64,000 nt of DNA, from NCBI GenBank assembly GCA_050734155.1, contig JBOHUD010000025.1, positions 24,630-88,629 of the forward strand, in the 5' to 3' direction. This DNA is from Aeolococcus sp050734155. GTDB taxonomy: Bacteria > Chloroflexota > Dormibacteria > Aeolococcales > Aeolococcaceae. The translations under genes were made by a program, and so were the position numbers. This document shows, piece by piece, positions 41,645 to 50,700 of the stretch (position 1 is the first letter of the stretch; the number at the start of each line of letters is the position of its first letter). Under the pieces are notes generated by a model. The model was not told the DNA's origin and did no database searches. It worked only from the letters and a program-made list of their open reading frames with translations.

Positions 41645-42528
41645 CGCTCGCGCAGGTAAGCGGCGTTGGCGCTGAACGCGCTGGGGGTGAAATCGAACGC
41701 GTTGCCCACCGCGTCGATGCGGGTGATGTTGTTGCGGGCCAGCATGCGCAGCTGGGCCGGCGTCACCGGGGGATTGCGCAGCACCCTGTCCATCACCGCC
41801 GCCGCGGGCATCAGCGCCGGCACCGGGACGTGCACCTTGATGCGCATCCCCGCCCCGATGGCGTCGTGGATGATGTCGACGATGCCCTCGTAGCTGAGCA
41901 CCTCCGGGCCGCCGATCTCGATCTCGCTCATCGACGGTCCGCGCTCCAGCGCCAGGAGGATGCAGCGGACCACGTCATCGATGGAGATGGGCTGGAAGAG
42001 CGCCCCGCCGTCTCCGGCGATCGGCACCACCGGGATGCTGTGCCGCACCAGGCCGCACAGGGTGGTGAAGAAGCCGTCGCCCGGCCCGAAGATGAGGCTG
42101 GGACGCAGGGTGGTGTAGCCCAGGCCGCTGGCGCGAATCGCCTGCTCCGCCATCCATTTGGCGTAGAGGTACCCGAAGCGCGGATCGGGGTCGGCGCCGA
42201 TGGCGCTGATGTACACGAGGTGGGCGACACCGGCGCTGCGGGCCGCGGCGACGACGTTCTCGGTGCCGCGCCGGATCACCGCGTCGAAGGTCTGCCTGCC
42301 CCTCTCGCGGATGACAGCGGTGAGATGGATGACCGCGTCGGCGCCCGCGCAGGCCTCAGCCAGGCCGTGGCCCGCGATGACGTCGGCGCGCACCGCGGTG
42401 AGCCCCTGGCGCGGCGCCACCCGGCGGCTGCCCCGCGACACCAGCACCACCTCGTGGCCGGCCCCGAGCAGGGCACGCGCGGTGTTGCCGCCCACGAACC
42501 CCGTGCCCCCGGTGATGACGACGCGCAC
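41641..42528 (-). CDS. NAD(P)-binding atypical SDR (NDUFA9/NmrA-like)
   Basis: A 295-residue extended/atypical SDR with GGTGFVGG at the N-terminus, HLTAVIRERG and SAIGADPDPRFGYLYAKWMAE (Tyr-x3-Lys seen as YLYAK). The family includes complex I NDUFA9-type and NmrA-like proteins that bind NADPH and often act as assembly factors or epimerase-like enzymes. Coupled to the downstream RidA gene by a 4-nt overlap. No specific reaction is assigned. Confidence 0.8.
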   Translation of the reverse strand: MRVVITGGTGFVGGNTARALLGAGHEVVLVSRGSRRVAPRQGLTAVRADVIAGHGLAEACAGADAVIHLTAVIRERGRQTFDAVIRRGTENVVAAARSAGVAHLVYISAIGADPDPRFGYLYAKWMAEQAIRASGLGYTTLRPSLIFGPGDGFFTTLCGLVRHSIPVVPIAGDGGALFQPISIDDVVRCILLALERGPSMSEIEIGGPEVLSYEGIVDIIHDAIGAGMRIKVHVPVPALMPAAAVMDRVLRNPPVTPAQLRMLARNNITRIDAVGNAFDFTPSAFSANAAYLRER

Positions 42529-42588
42529 CCGCTCGAACCTCCTCTGCCGATCCGCCGCCGAGCGTACGAAAATGCCGGGCCGCGGTGA

Positions 42589-43035
42589 TCAGCTGCGGGG
42601 ATGCTCGTCGGGCGCGCCGGCGGGCATGGGCGGCACCTCGCCGCCAGCGCTGGATGCGCCCCCCATGCCGCCCCCGTCCCCGGCCACCGCGGCGGACGGC
42701 GGGCCCACCTGCTCCTCGTCCAGGGCCTGCTCCATGGCGGTGGGCAGCCTGTCGAGCCCCCGCTCCAGCGTGCGCCGCACCCGACGATGAAAGAGACCGC
42801 CGACGAGGCGGGCCAGGCCGAGCAGGCGAAGGTTGGCATCGACCTCGATGACCGTGCCGCCCTCGCTGTCCGAGCGCAGCGTGTTGCGCACCACCAGGTC
42901 GATGAGCCGGTCACGCTGGCGCACCTCGATGACGTCGCCCTCGACGACCACCTGGTCCTGGCGGGTCCCGGAGAGCAGGAAGGCCCGCACCCACTCCGGG
43001 GAGGCGTCGACCCGGCACTGGCTGGTCACCTGCAT
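42589..43035 (-). CDS. SRPBCC-fold protein
   Basis: A 148-residue protein whose N-terminal ~100 residues look like a START/SRPBCC helix-grip fold (CRVDASPEWVRAFLLS, VEGDVIEVRQRD, GTVIEVDANLRLLGLARLVGGLF), followed by a Gly/Pro-rich disordered tail. Such proteins bind lipids or other hydrophobic ligands, or act as polyketide-cyclase or CoxG-like accessory factors. No neighbour indicates the ligand. A separate gene from the upstream SDR by 60 bp. Confidence 0.7.
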   Translation of the reverse strand: MQVTSQCRVDASPEWVRAFLLSGTRQDQVVVEGDVIEVRQRDRLIDLVVRNTLRSDSEGGTVIEVDANLRLLGLARLVGGLFHRRVRRTLERGLDRLPTAMEQALDEEQVGPPSAAVAGDGGGMGGASSAGGEVPPMPAGAPDEHPRS

Positions 43036-43065
43036 GGGGTGCAGTGTGCGCGAGGCGGCGCGCTC

Positions 43066-45057
43066 TCAGGAGCTCCAGTCGACCGGGCCGTTCCAGGTGC
43101 CGTTCCACCACGCCTCGATGAGGTGGCCGCCGCCGCCCTGCCAGAAGATCAGCTGGGTGCCACCCGCCTGGATGGTCGCGCTGGGGGCCGAGGTCAGCGG
43201 AGATCCCCAGCCATTGGCAGCGGTCCAGTCGACCGGCCCGTTCCAGGTGCCGTTCCACCACGCCTCGTCGAGGTGGCCGCCGCCCCCCTCCCAGAAGATC
43301 AGCTGGGTGCCGTCCGGCCCGATGGTGGCGCTGGGCGCCGAGCCCAGCGGCGATCCCCAGCCGCGGGCGGCAGTCCAGTCGACCGGCCCGTTCCAGGTGC
43401 CGTTCCACCACGCCTCCTCGAGGTGACCGGCTGTGCCCTCCCAGAAGATGAGCTGGGTGCCGTTGGTGGTGTAGGTCGCGCTCGGCGTGGAGCTCACCGA
43501 CGGCGACCACCCGTTGCTCGCCGTCCAGTCCGCGGGGCCGTTCCAGGTGCCGTTCCACCACACCTCGTCGAGGTGGCCGCCGGCACCCTGCCAGAAGATG
43601 ATCTGGGTGCCGTTGGGGGCCACCGCCAGGCCGGGGGCCGAGCCGAGCAGCGATCCCCAGCCGCGGGCGGCGGTCCAGTCGATGGGGCCGTTCCACTGCC
43701 CGTTCCACCACACCTCGACCAGGTGACCGGAGGATCCCCGCCAGAAGATGAGCTGGGTCCCGTCCGAGGCCAGGCTCACGCTGGGCGCGGATGCCAGCGG
43801 CGACCCCCACCCCCTGGCCGCGGTCCAGTCGACCGGGCCATTCCAGCGGCCGTTCCACCAGGCCTCGATGAGGTCACCGCCCAACCCCTGCCAGAAGACC
43901 AGCTGCGTGGAGCCGTCCATGGCCACCTGGGGCGCTCCCACCCCTCGCGGGGCGAACGGCGGCGGCGGGGGCGCGGCTGGGCCGACCACGCAGGCGCCCT
44001 GGGCGTTGCTCCAGATCTGCTGGACGGTGTAGGTCACGCCGTCGCCGCCCCTGGTCGTCCCGTCATGAAGGTTGCAGATGTCGCCGGTCTCGCCGTTGTT
44101 GGGGTCGTACCAGGCGAGAGGGGGGCCCGGGGGACCCGTCGGGGCGGCCAGCCCCACCTCGGGATCCGTGATCCCCTCGGCCAGCTCGTGCGAGGACACC
44201 GCGGTCACCCGTTGGTAGTCGGTCAGGGTGCTCGCGCCGCAGCGGGTCTGCATCCCCCCGGTGGTGAAGTCGGGGAGCACGCTGTAGTACGCCTCCGGGG
44301 ACGGCGCGGTGGTTCCGTGGTAGGCGCAGAAGTCGATCCCCGATTTGGCGATGGTGCCGTCGGGGTTGTGAATCGTGATGGTGACGCCCCGCGGGAAGTA
44401 CAGGGCGTACAGGGTCACCATGTTGCCCTGCGCGTCGGCCGCGGGCGGCGGCAGCGTGCCCGCGTTGATCTTCAGCTGCAGCTCCGCCTGGACCTGGGTG
44501 TCGTCGATGAAGCCGTTGTTGCTGGGGCTGAAGGGATCGTTGGCGGCCGAAGGGGTGATCGCGACCTGCCTGTCGAAGACGCCTCGAACGATCGTCTGGT
44601 TGGTGCCGGCGGTGCCCTGCGGATTGGCGGTGGTGTCGTACTCCGACATCAGGTCGACATACGTCGAGTTGGTGACCCCCGAGTAGAACGCACCAATGCT
44701 CCCGGGCCCGGTGCTCTGCACGAACGGCTCATAGGTGACCGAGCTGGGGCTGCCGTAGAGAACCTGGAGCACCCGGATGCCGGAGACCACCCTGCCGCCG
44801 TAATAGACGAGGTGCGGGTTGGGAGGAGCTGCTGCCGGCGACGAAGCCGGCGGCAGCAACGACCTGGTGGGCGAGCCCAGGGTCGGCATGACCCCGGGAC
44901 GCAACCGCATGGCCGGCGCCGCGGCGCGGCTGGGCGCGGGGGACGCGGCCTGGACGTGACTGCTGGCCACACCGGCGATGCCCGACGCGCCCAGGACGGC
45001 GGCCGCCACGGCCGCCATCGCCCGAGTGGTCGTGCCGGCCAACGACCTTCCAGACAA
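43066..45057 (-). CDS. Secreted protein: HExxE-type protease-like domain and six 50-residue WW-rich repeats
   Basis: A 663-residue exported protein. The N-terminus has a signal-like hydrophobic stretch (MAAVAAAVLGASGIAG ... VQA), and the start is uncertain (TTG 45057, or ATG 45018). Residues ~80-370 form a domain with SSHELAEGITDPE, a possible zinc site resembling a metallopeptidase helix, with Cys pairs. Residues ~384-663 are six tandem units of 50 residues, each with TQLIFW, a Gly-rich turn, HLDEAWWNGTWNG and DWTA.. GWGSPL, likely a six-bladed propeller or lectin-like fold. Unit DNA is 150 bp and well conserved. Probably acts outside the cell on polysaccharide or protein. Confidence 0.75.
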   Translation of the reverse strand: MSGRSLAGTTTRAMAAVAAAVLGASGIAGVASSHVQAASPAPSRAAAPAMRLRPGVMPTLGSPTRSLLPPASSPAAAPPNPHLVYYGGRVVSGIRVLQVLYGSPSSVTYEPFVQSTGPGSIGAFYSGVTNSTYVDLMSEYDTTANPQGTAGTNQTIVRGVFDRQVAITPSAANDPFSPSNNGFIDDTQVQAELQLKINAGTLPPPAADAQGNMVTLYALYFPRGVTITIHNPDGTIAKSGIDFCAYHGTTAPSPEAYYSVLPDFTTGGMQTRCGASTLTDYQRVTAVSSHELAEGITDPEVGLAAPTGPPGPPLAWYDPNNGETGDICNLHDGTTRGGDGVTYTVQQIWSNAQGACVVGPAAPPPPPFAPRGVGAPQVAMDGSTQLVFWQGLGGDLIEAWWNGRWNGPVDWTAARGWGSPLASAPSVSLASDGTQLIFWRGSSGHLVEVWWNGQWNGPIDWTAARGWGSLLGSAPGLAVAPNGTQIIFWQGAGGHLDEVWWNGTWNGPADWTASNGWSPSVSSTPSATYTTNGTQLIFWEGTAGHLEEAWWNGTWNGPVDWTAARGWGSPLGSAPSATIGPDGTQLIFWEGGGGHLDEAWWNGTWNGPVDWTAANGWGSPLTSAPSATIQAGGTQLIFWQGGGGHLIEAWWNGTWNGPVDWSS
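43069..43911 (-). repeat. Six tandem 150-bp repeats encoding WW-rich units
   Basis: Each unit encodes 50 residues (the last is shortened) around the core TQLIFWEGGGGHLDEAWWNG. Units 3-6 are the most alike. The pattern suggests recent internal duplication and possible copy-number change between strains. Confidence 0.85.
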
Positions 45058-45185
45058 CGTCAGAGCACCTCGTTGCGCGGGCCCGAGACCCCTTGGGTCG
45101 CCGGGTCACGTCCGGCCTGGTGAGAGTACGTGCTGGCCGGCCGCGTGGGCGCTCCGCACCGCTTCGTGACGACTCCGCCCGGCCA

Positions 45186-45214
45186 TTGCCCATCGAACAT
45201 CTGTTCGCTATCAT
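45186..45214 (+). promoter_or_regulatory. LexA-controlled promoter of the mutasome operon
   Basis: TTGCCC (45186-45191) and TATCAT (45209-45214) are 17 bp apart, a good -35/-10 pair. Between them lies TCGAAC-ATCT-GTTCG (45193-45207), which contains the CGAAC-N4-GTTCG SOS box of Gram-positive/actinobacterial LexA. Repression by LexA and DNA-damage induction of imuA-imuB are expected. Confidence 0.8.
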
Positions 45215-45288
45215 CAGCTCCCCGACCGCGGTCCTGCTCGCGTCCCGATGAGGCGGTTCGGTGCAAACCGACGTGAGGAGCAGGTGCA

Positions 45289-46101
45289 GTGCACGCGGAG
45301 TCCAGGGGGCAGGCGCTGGCCGACGCCGTTGCCGGGCTGCAGCGACGCTACGGCAACGCCGCCGTGCATCGCGGTCCCGAGCCGGACGGCGGGGAGAGTG
45401 CCGGCTGGATCACCGGGATCCCCTCCCTCGACGCCCGCCTCACCCCCGGTGGCCTGCCCCGCGGCCGGCTGACCCTTCTCCAGGCGGCGACAGCGGGGGC
45501 GAGCGGCCGGCTCACCCTGCTCCAGGCACTGGCGGCACGTGCCAGCCGTGAGGGGGAGGTGGTCTACGTCGACGTCGCCGCCAGCCTCGATCCCGGCTTC
45601 CTGGCCGACCTCGGCGCCGACCTCGCCAGCTGCCTCGCCGTGCTTCCCGGCAGGGGACACTGCCGCCTGGGGTTGGCGATGGCCCGGGCTCTTGTGGTCG
45701 CCGGCTCATCCTGGGTGGGTGTGGCCCTGGCTCGCCGGCCTCCTCGTGACGCCGAGATCGAGCAGGCGCTCAACGGGTTGGTCGAGGCGGTCCACCGGCG
45801 TCATGCGGTCTGCATCGTGGCCGCCCCCGCGCCGGCCGCATCTCCCCTTGCCCATGCCTCGTCGCTGACGCTCTCCTGCCTCCCCGCGGGGTGGCAGGAG
45901 TCGCACGGCGACGTCACCGGACTGCGCGTGAGGCTCGAGGTGACCAAGAGCCGCCTGCACGCGCCCGGCGCCACCGACACCCTGCTGCTCCGCTATCCCC
46001 GTCCCTACGCCACCGCCGAGGTGGTGGGCTACCCCGCGGTGATGGCCCCGGCGCTCGAGGAGGAGGCGGCCGGGCTGACCCTGGTGCACCTCAGTGCATG
46101 A
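45289..46101 (+). CDS. imuA: ImuA-like RecA-related mutasome protein
   Basis: A 270-residue RecA-superfamily protein in first position of the SOS mutasome operon. Residues ~40-220 have the RecA-like layout (TGIPSLDARLTPGGLPRGRLTLLQ, YVDVAASLD, VAAPAPAAS), but the Walker A loop is degenerate (ATAGASGRLTLL, no GKT/S), so ATP use is doubtful. Such ImuA/ImuA' proteins assist ImuB and DnaE2 in mutagenic lesion bypass. GTG 45289 follows a GAGGAG ribosome-binding site; its end overlaps imuB by 8 nt. Confidence 0.8.
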   Translation: MHAESRGQALADAVAGLQRRYGNAAVHRGPEPDGGESAGWITGIPSLDARLTPGGLPRGRLTLLQAATAGASGRLTLLQALAARASREGEVVYVDVAASLDPGFLADLGADLASCLAVLPGRGHCRLGLAMARALVVAGSSWVGVALARRPPRDAEIEQALNGLVEAVHRRHAVCIVAAPAPAASPLAHASSLTLSCLPAGWQESHGDVTGLRVRLEVTKSRLHAPGATDTLLLRYPRPYATAEVVGYPAVMAPALEEEAAGLTLVHLSA

Positions 46102-47416
46102 CCCAGCCCGGAGGTTGCTCTGCGCACGTCATCCCCACCTCGGCCTGGTCGCCGCCCTGCGCCGCCACCCCGAGCTGCGCGGCGAGGCGGTGATCGTCGG
46201 AGGCGCCCCCGAGCTGCGCCTTCCCGTGCTCGCCGCCTCGGCGGCGGCCACCGCCGCCGGGGTCCGGGGTGGCCAGCCGCTTCGCCAGGCACAGCAGCTC
46301 TGCCCGCAGGCGGCCTTCGTCAGCGCCGGCGGCGGTGAGGTCGAGAGGTTGCGCGCCGATGTCGCCGCCGCGCTCGGCGCCCTCAGCCCGGCGGTCGAGG
46401 CAGGGGATGAGGAGAGCTTCTGCGACCTCAGCGGCAGCCACGTCGCCCACCCCGATGAGGGACGCTGGGCGGCGGCGATCGCCCGTGCCCTGATGGAGGC
46501 GCTCGATGGCGAGCTTCCCGCCATCGGGGTGGGCAGCACCCGCTTCGTCGCCCTGATGGCGGCGCTGGCCAGCGAGCCTCGCCACGTCCGTCGCGTTCCG
46601 GCAGGGGCGGAGGCGGCCTTCCTCGCCCCGCTGCCCCTGGGGATGCTCCCCGTCGACCCGGCGATCGGCGCCCGCCTGGCGGCGCTCGGTCTCGACTGCC
46701 TTGGCGCCGTCGCCAACCTCTCGCCGGTGGAGTTGCAGCGCCAGTTCGGCGCTGAGGGGCTGGTGCTGCACCGCCTCTGCCGCGGCGAGGACGAGGGGGC
46801 CCTGGCCATCGACGCCGGCCCGCGCCGGGCGGTGGAGAGGGTGGTCCTCGACAGCGCCGTCGGCGATCTCGAGGTGCTCCGCTTCGCCGCCCACCGCTGC
46901 GCCACCGACCTCGGCGGCCGGCTGCGCAGCCGCGGCCTCGTGGCCGTGGCCGTGGCCCTGGTGCTCGAGCTGGAGGAGGTTCCCGCGATCCGGGCCGCGG
47001 CGCCGCCGCCTCTGCCTGCCGGCAACGCCGCCGAGCTGTGGGCGGCGGTGCTCGCCCTGCTCGGCGAGCTGCGACCGCAGGCGCCGGTGAGCGCGCTCCG
47101 CCTCGAGGTCGAGCTGCGCGGAGCCCCCGGCAGGCAGGCAGACCTCTGGCGCGGCGGGGACGCCGAGCGCGAACAGGTGCTCGCGGCCGCGGTCCGTCTG
47201 CAGCGCCGCTACGGCAGGACCGCGCTGCGCCGCCCCCGGCTCGCCGTCGATCCCGGCGATCTCCCCGAGCGTCGGTTCCACTGGGATGCGCCCGTTCCTG
47301 CGGCCCTGGCGACACCCTCGATGGCGGGGCACGCCCCTCCGGCGCGGGGTCATCCGCGTCCCGGGCCGGAGGGGCGGATGGCGCTGCACACGTCCGCAGG
47401 AAGGACACACACGTGA
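46094..47416 (+). CDS. imuB: ImuB, catalytically inactive Y-family polymerase homologue
   Basis: A 440-residue Y-family protein. The first catalytic region, normally DxDxFFA.VE, reads RLLCARHPHLGLVAALRRHPELRG, so the first Asp is missing; the second reads EESFCDLSG where polymerases have IDE. The polymerase is thus inactive, as in known ImuB, which instead links the beta clamp, ImuA and DnaE2. The C-terminus is disordered with basic residues. GTG start overlaps imuA; its stop overlaps the DUF6504 gene as GTGA. Confidence 0.88.
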   Translation: MHDPARRLLCARHPHLGLVAALRRHPELRGEAVIVGGAPELRLPVLAASAAATAAGVRGGQPLRQAQQLCPQAAFVSAGGGEVERLRADVAAALGALSPAVEAGDEESFCDLSGSHVAHPDEGRWAAAIARALMEALDGELPAIGVGSTRFVALMAALASEPRHVRRVPAGAEAAFLAPLPLGMLPVDPAIGARLAALGLDCLGAVANLSPVELQRQFGAEGLVLHRLCRGEDEGALAIDAGPRRAVERVVLDSAVGDLEVLRFAAHRCATDLGGRLRSRGLVAVAVALVLELEEVPAIRAAAPPPLPAGNAAELWAAVLALLGELRPQAPVSALRLEVELRGAPGRQADLWRGGDAEREQVLAAAVRLQRRYGRTALRRPRLAVDPGDLPERRFHWDAPVPAALATPSMAGHAPPARGHPRPGPEGRMALHTSAGRTHT

Positions 47417-47661
47417 CCGAGCTGCTCCTGGGCGGCGTCGAGGTCCGCGGCCTCGATCCCGCCACTCCCACCGCTGTGCACACTGAGGCCGGGTGGCGCT
47501 GCGTCGAGCGTGTGGTCACCCGCTGGGTGGTGGACACCGACTGGTGGAGGCGCCCCGTCCGGCGTGAGTACCTCCGCTGCCTGCTCGCCGGCGGCGAGTG
47601 CCGCGAGCTGTACCGCGATCTCGACTCGGGAGGCTGGTCCTGGTCACGGCGCTATGACTGA
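47413..47661 (+). CDS. DUF6504-like small protein of the mutasome operon
   Basis: An 82-residue protein rich in Trp, Tyr and Arg: WRCVERVVTRWVVDTDWWRRPVRREYLRCLLAGGECRELYRDL, ending in WSWSRRYD. It resembles DUF6504, found between imuB and dnaE2 in actinobacteria. GTG 47413 overlaps the imuB stop, so it is co-translated. The exact role in the mutasome is not known. Confidence 0.78.
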   Translation: MTELLLGGVEVRGLDPATPTAVHTEAGWRCVERVVTRWVVDTDWWRRPVRREYLRCLLAGGECRELYRDLDSGGWSWSRRYD

Positions 47662-47782
47662 GCACCGGCCGTGCCTCCACCCGGTAGGGGCGAGCGGAGG
47701 CCGGTCCGGCTTGATGCATGGTGGCTGCCAGGGATGACCACCACACAGCCGCATAGTTACACAAAAAAGTCGTAGCTGTCAA

Positions 47783-50700
47783 ATGGCCCCCTTCGCCGAG
47801 CTCGCCGCCCGTTCCCACTACTCCTTCCTGGAGGGCTCGGCCTCGCCGCGCACCCTGGTGGCCACCGCCGCCGCGCTGGGGATCGAGGCGCTGGGGCTGT
47901 GCGACCGCAACGGCCTGTACGGCGTCGTCGGCTTCATGGAGGCGGCCCGGGGCGCCGGGATCCGCCCCATCATCGGTGCCGAGCTCGACCTCGCCTCGGG
48001 CGATCGCCTGCGCCTGCTCGCCCGCCATCGCGACGGCTACCGCCAGCTGTCCCGGGCGATCAGCGCCGCCCAGCTCGCGGGCGCCAAGGGGCAGCCCCGG
48101 CTGCGCCTGGCCGGACTCGACGTCACGCCCCCAGCGGACAGCCCCGCCGCCGCCCCACGCCGTCGCCCCACCCTGCCACCCCCGGAGCGGCCCGCCTCGC
48201 TGCGCCCCACCGCCGGCCCCTTCCCGGAGGGCTGGCCGGGGTTGCCCTCGACCACGCTGCCGGCCGGCGGTGAGCCGGCGACGGTCGACCCCGCCGACCT
48301 CGACGGCTGCATCGTCCTCGCCGGTGGCCCGGAGAGCGCCATCACCACGGCCCTGGTGCGCGGCGACCTGCGCCAGGCCACGCGGCGGGCGGAGCAGCTG
48401 CGCGACCTCTTCGGGCGTGACCGCACCGCCCTGCTGCTCAGCCACCACCGCCATCCCGGCGATTCCTGGCTGGCTGCGCAGACGGCGCTGCTGGGGCGCC
48501 GCACCGGCCTGCCGCTGGTGGCCAGCGGCCTTGCTGTTCATGCCAATCATGGCGACAAGCGGCTGCTCGACGTGCTCACGGCCATCCGCCATCGCACCAC
48601 TCTCGACGCCGCCGCCGCGCACGGGCTGCTGCTGCCCAATGCCGAGCACAGGCTGCGCCCCGAGGCAGAGCTGCGGGCCCTGCTCGGCGCCCATCCCGAG
48701 GCGTTCGACCTGGCGGCCCACCTGGCATCGCAGTGCAGTGTGGAGCTCGATTTCACCGCCTCGCGCTTTCCCGGCTTCCCGGTCCCCGAGGGGGAGACCC
48801 CCTTCTCCGTGCTCTACCGCCTCTGCCAGGAATCGGTGCAGCGCAAGTACGCACCGATGACCCGGGCGGTGGCGGCGCGGCTGCAGCGCGAGCTGGACGT
48901 GATCGAGAAGACCAACCTCGCCGAGTTCTTCCTGATCACCTGGGACATCATGCGATTCGCCCGTGAGCGGCGCATCCCCGGCCAGGGACGGGGGAGCGCA
49001 GCCGACAGCATCGTCGCCTACCTGCTCGACATCACCCGCGTCGACCCCGTGGCCCACGACCTCCTCTTCGAGCGCTTCCTCCATGAGGACCACCAGGGCA
49101 CGCCCGACATCGACATCGACTTCTCCACCGATCACCGCGAAGAGGTGCTGCAGTACGTCTACGACAGGTACGGCGCCGACCGCACCGGCATGGTCGCCAA
49201 CGTGGTCACCTTCCGGCCACGCCTGGCGATACGCCAGGTGGGAGCGGCGATGGGCTTCCCCGAGACCCTCATCGACCGTCTCGCCAAGTCGGTCGACGGC
49301 TGGGCCATGGCGAGGGGGGAACTGCGTTCCCCCCTCGGGCACCCCTCAGCAAGCGGTGTCGGCTCCGGCGACGTGAAGTCGCCTGCGCCGACCGAGTCAT
49401 CGCCTTGGACTCAGTTCCTTGACTTACTCGAGCAGATAGAGGGCACGCCGCGTCACCTCGGCATCCATGTCGGGGGCATGCTGGTCACCGGCGAGCCGCT
49501 CATCGACGTGGCCCCGGTGGAGCGCGCCACCATGCCGGGTCGCGTGGTCGTCCAGTTCAACAAGGACGACGTCGAGGACCTCGGCCTCATCAAGATGGAC
49601 CTGCTCGGGCTGCGCACCCTCTCCGCGATCGCCGAGTGCCTGGACCTCGTCGAGCAGCACACCGGATCGCGTCCCCACCTCGACTCGCTGACACTCGACG
49701 ATCCCGACGTCTACGCGTCGATCCAGAAGGTCGACACCATCGGGCTCTTCCAGATCGAGTCGCGCGCCCAGCAGCAGTCGCTGTGGCAGTCCCGGCCCAG
49801 CGAGTTCAACGACCTCATCGTGCAGGTGGCGATCATCCGCCCCGGGCCCATCCAGGGCGACGCCGTCAACCCCTACCTGCGCCGCCGCCAGGGCCTCGAG
49901 CCGGTCACCTACCTGCATCCTTCGTTGGAGCCAATCCTGTCAGAAACAATGGGGGTGGTGCTCTACCAGGAGCAGATCCTGCGCATCGTCATGGAGGTGG
50001 CGGGATACACGGCGGGTCAGGCGGACCGCTTCCGGCGGGCCATGAACCGGCACCGGTCGCGCCTCGAGATGGAGGAGCTGCGCGACGAGTTCGTGGGCCG
50101 CTGCAACCAGTTCAGCGGCATGCCGGTGGCGGTCGCCGAGCAGGTCTTCAAGGGCGTCGCCGGCTTCGCCCAATTCGGTTTCTGCAAGAGCCACGCGGCC
50201 GCCTTCGCTCGCACCGCGTACGAGACCGCGTGGCTGCGTCTGCACCATCCCGCGGAGTACGTGTGCGCGCTGCTCAACGCCCAGCCGATGGGTTTCTACC
50301 ACCCCTCGGTCCTCGTCGAGGACGCCAAGCATCACGGGGTGCGCTTCCTTCCCGTCGACGTCACCCGCAGCCGCGCCCGCTGCACCATCGAGGAGGCCTC
50401 GGTCCGCCTCGGCTTCAACTACATGAGGGCGCTCGGTCCCGCGGCGCGCGGCGCCTGCGAGGAGGCGGCCCGGGCCGGAGCCACCTCGCTGCGCGACTTC
50501 TGGCGGCACACCCTGCTGCCCCGGCGGGCGATGGAGAACCTGGTGCTGGCCGGCGCCTTCGACGGGGCCGAGGGGGGACGGCCTCGCCGCGAGCTGCTCT
50601 GGGAGCTGAAGCAGGTGGAGGAGAGCCTGCCGGCGCGCACCGCCGCCCGCCGCGAGGTCGATGGCTCCGCGCCCGCGGGCCAGCGGCGTCCGCCGCGAGG

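Noticed and set aside
43069..43911. Regular 150-bp repeats taken as a non-coding repeat or CRISPR
   Set aside because: They keep one reading frame and encode the WWNG units of the secreted protein.
47516..49342. A 608-residue minus-strand frame antisense to dnaE2
   Set aside because: Gly/Arg/Gln-rich shadow; DnaE2 on the plus strand has clear PHP and polymerase motifs.
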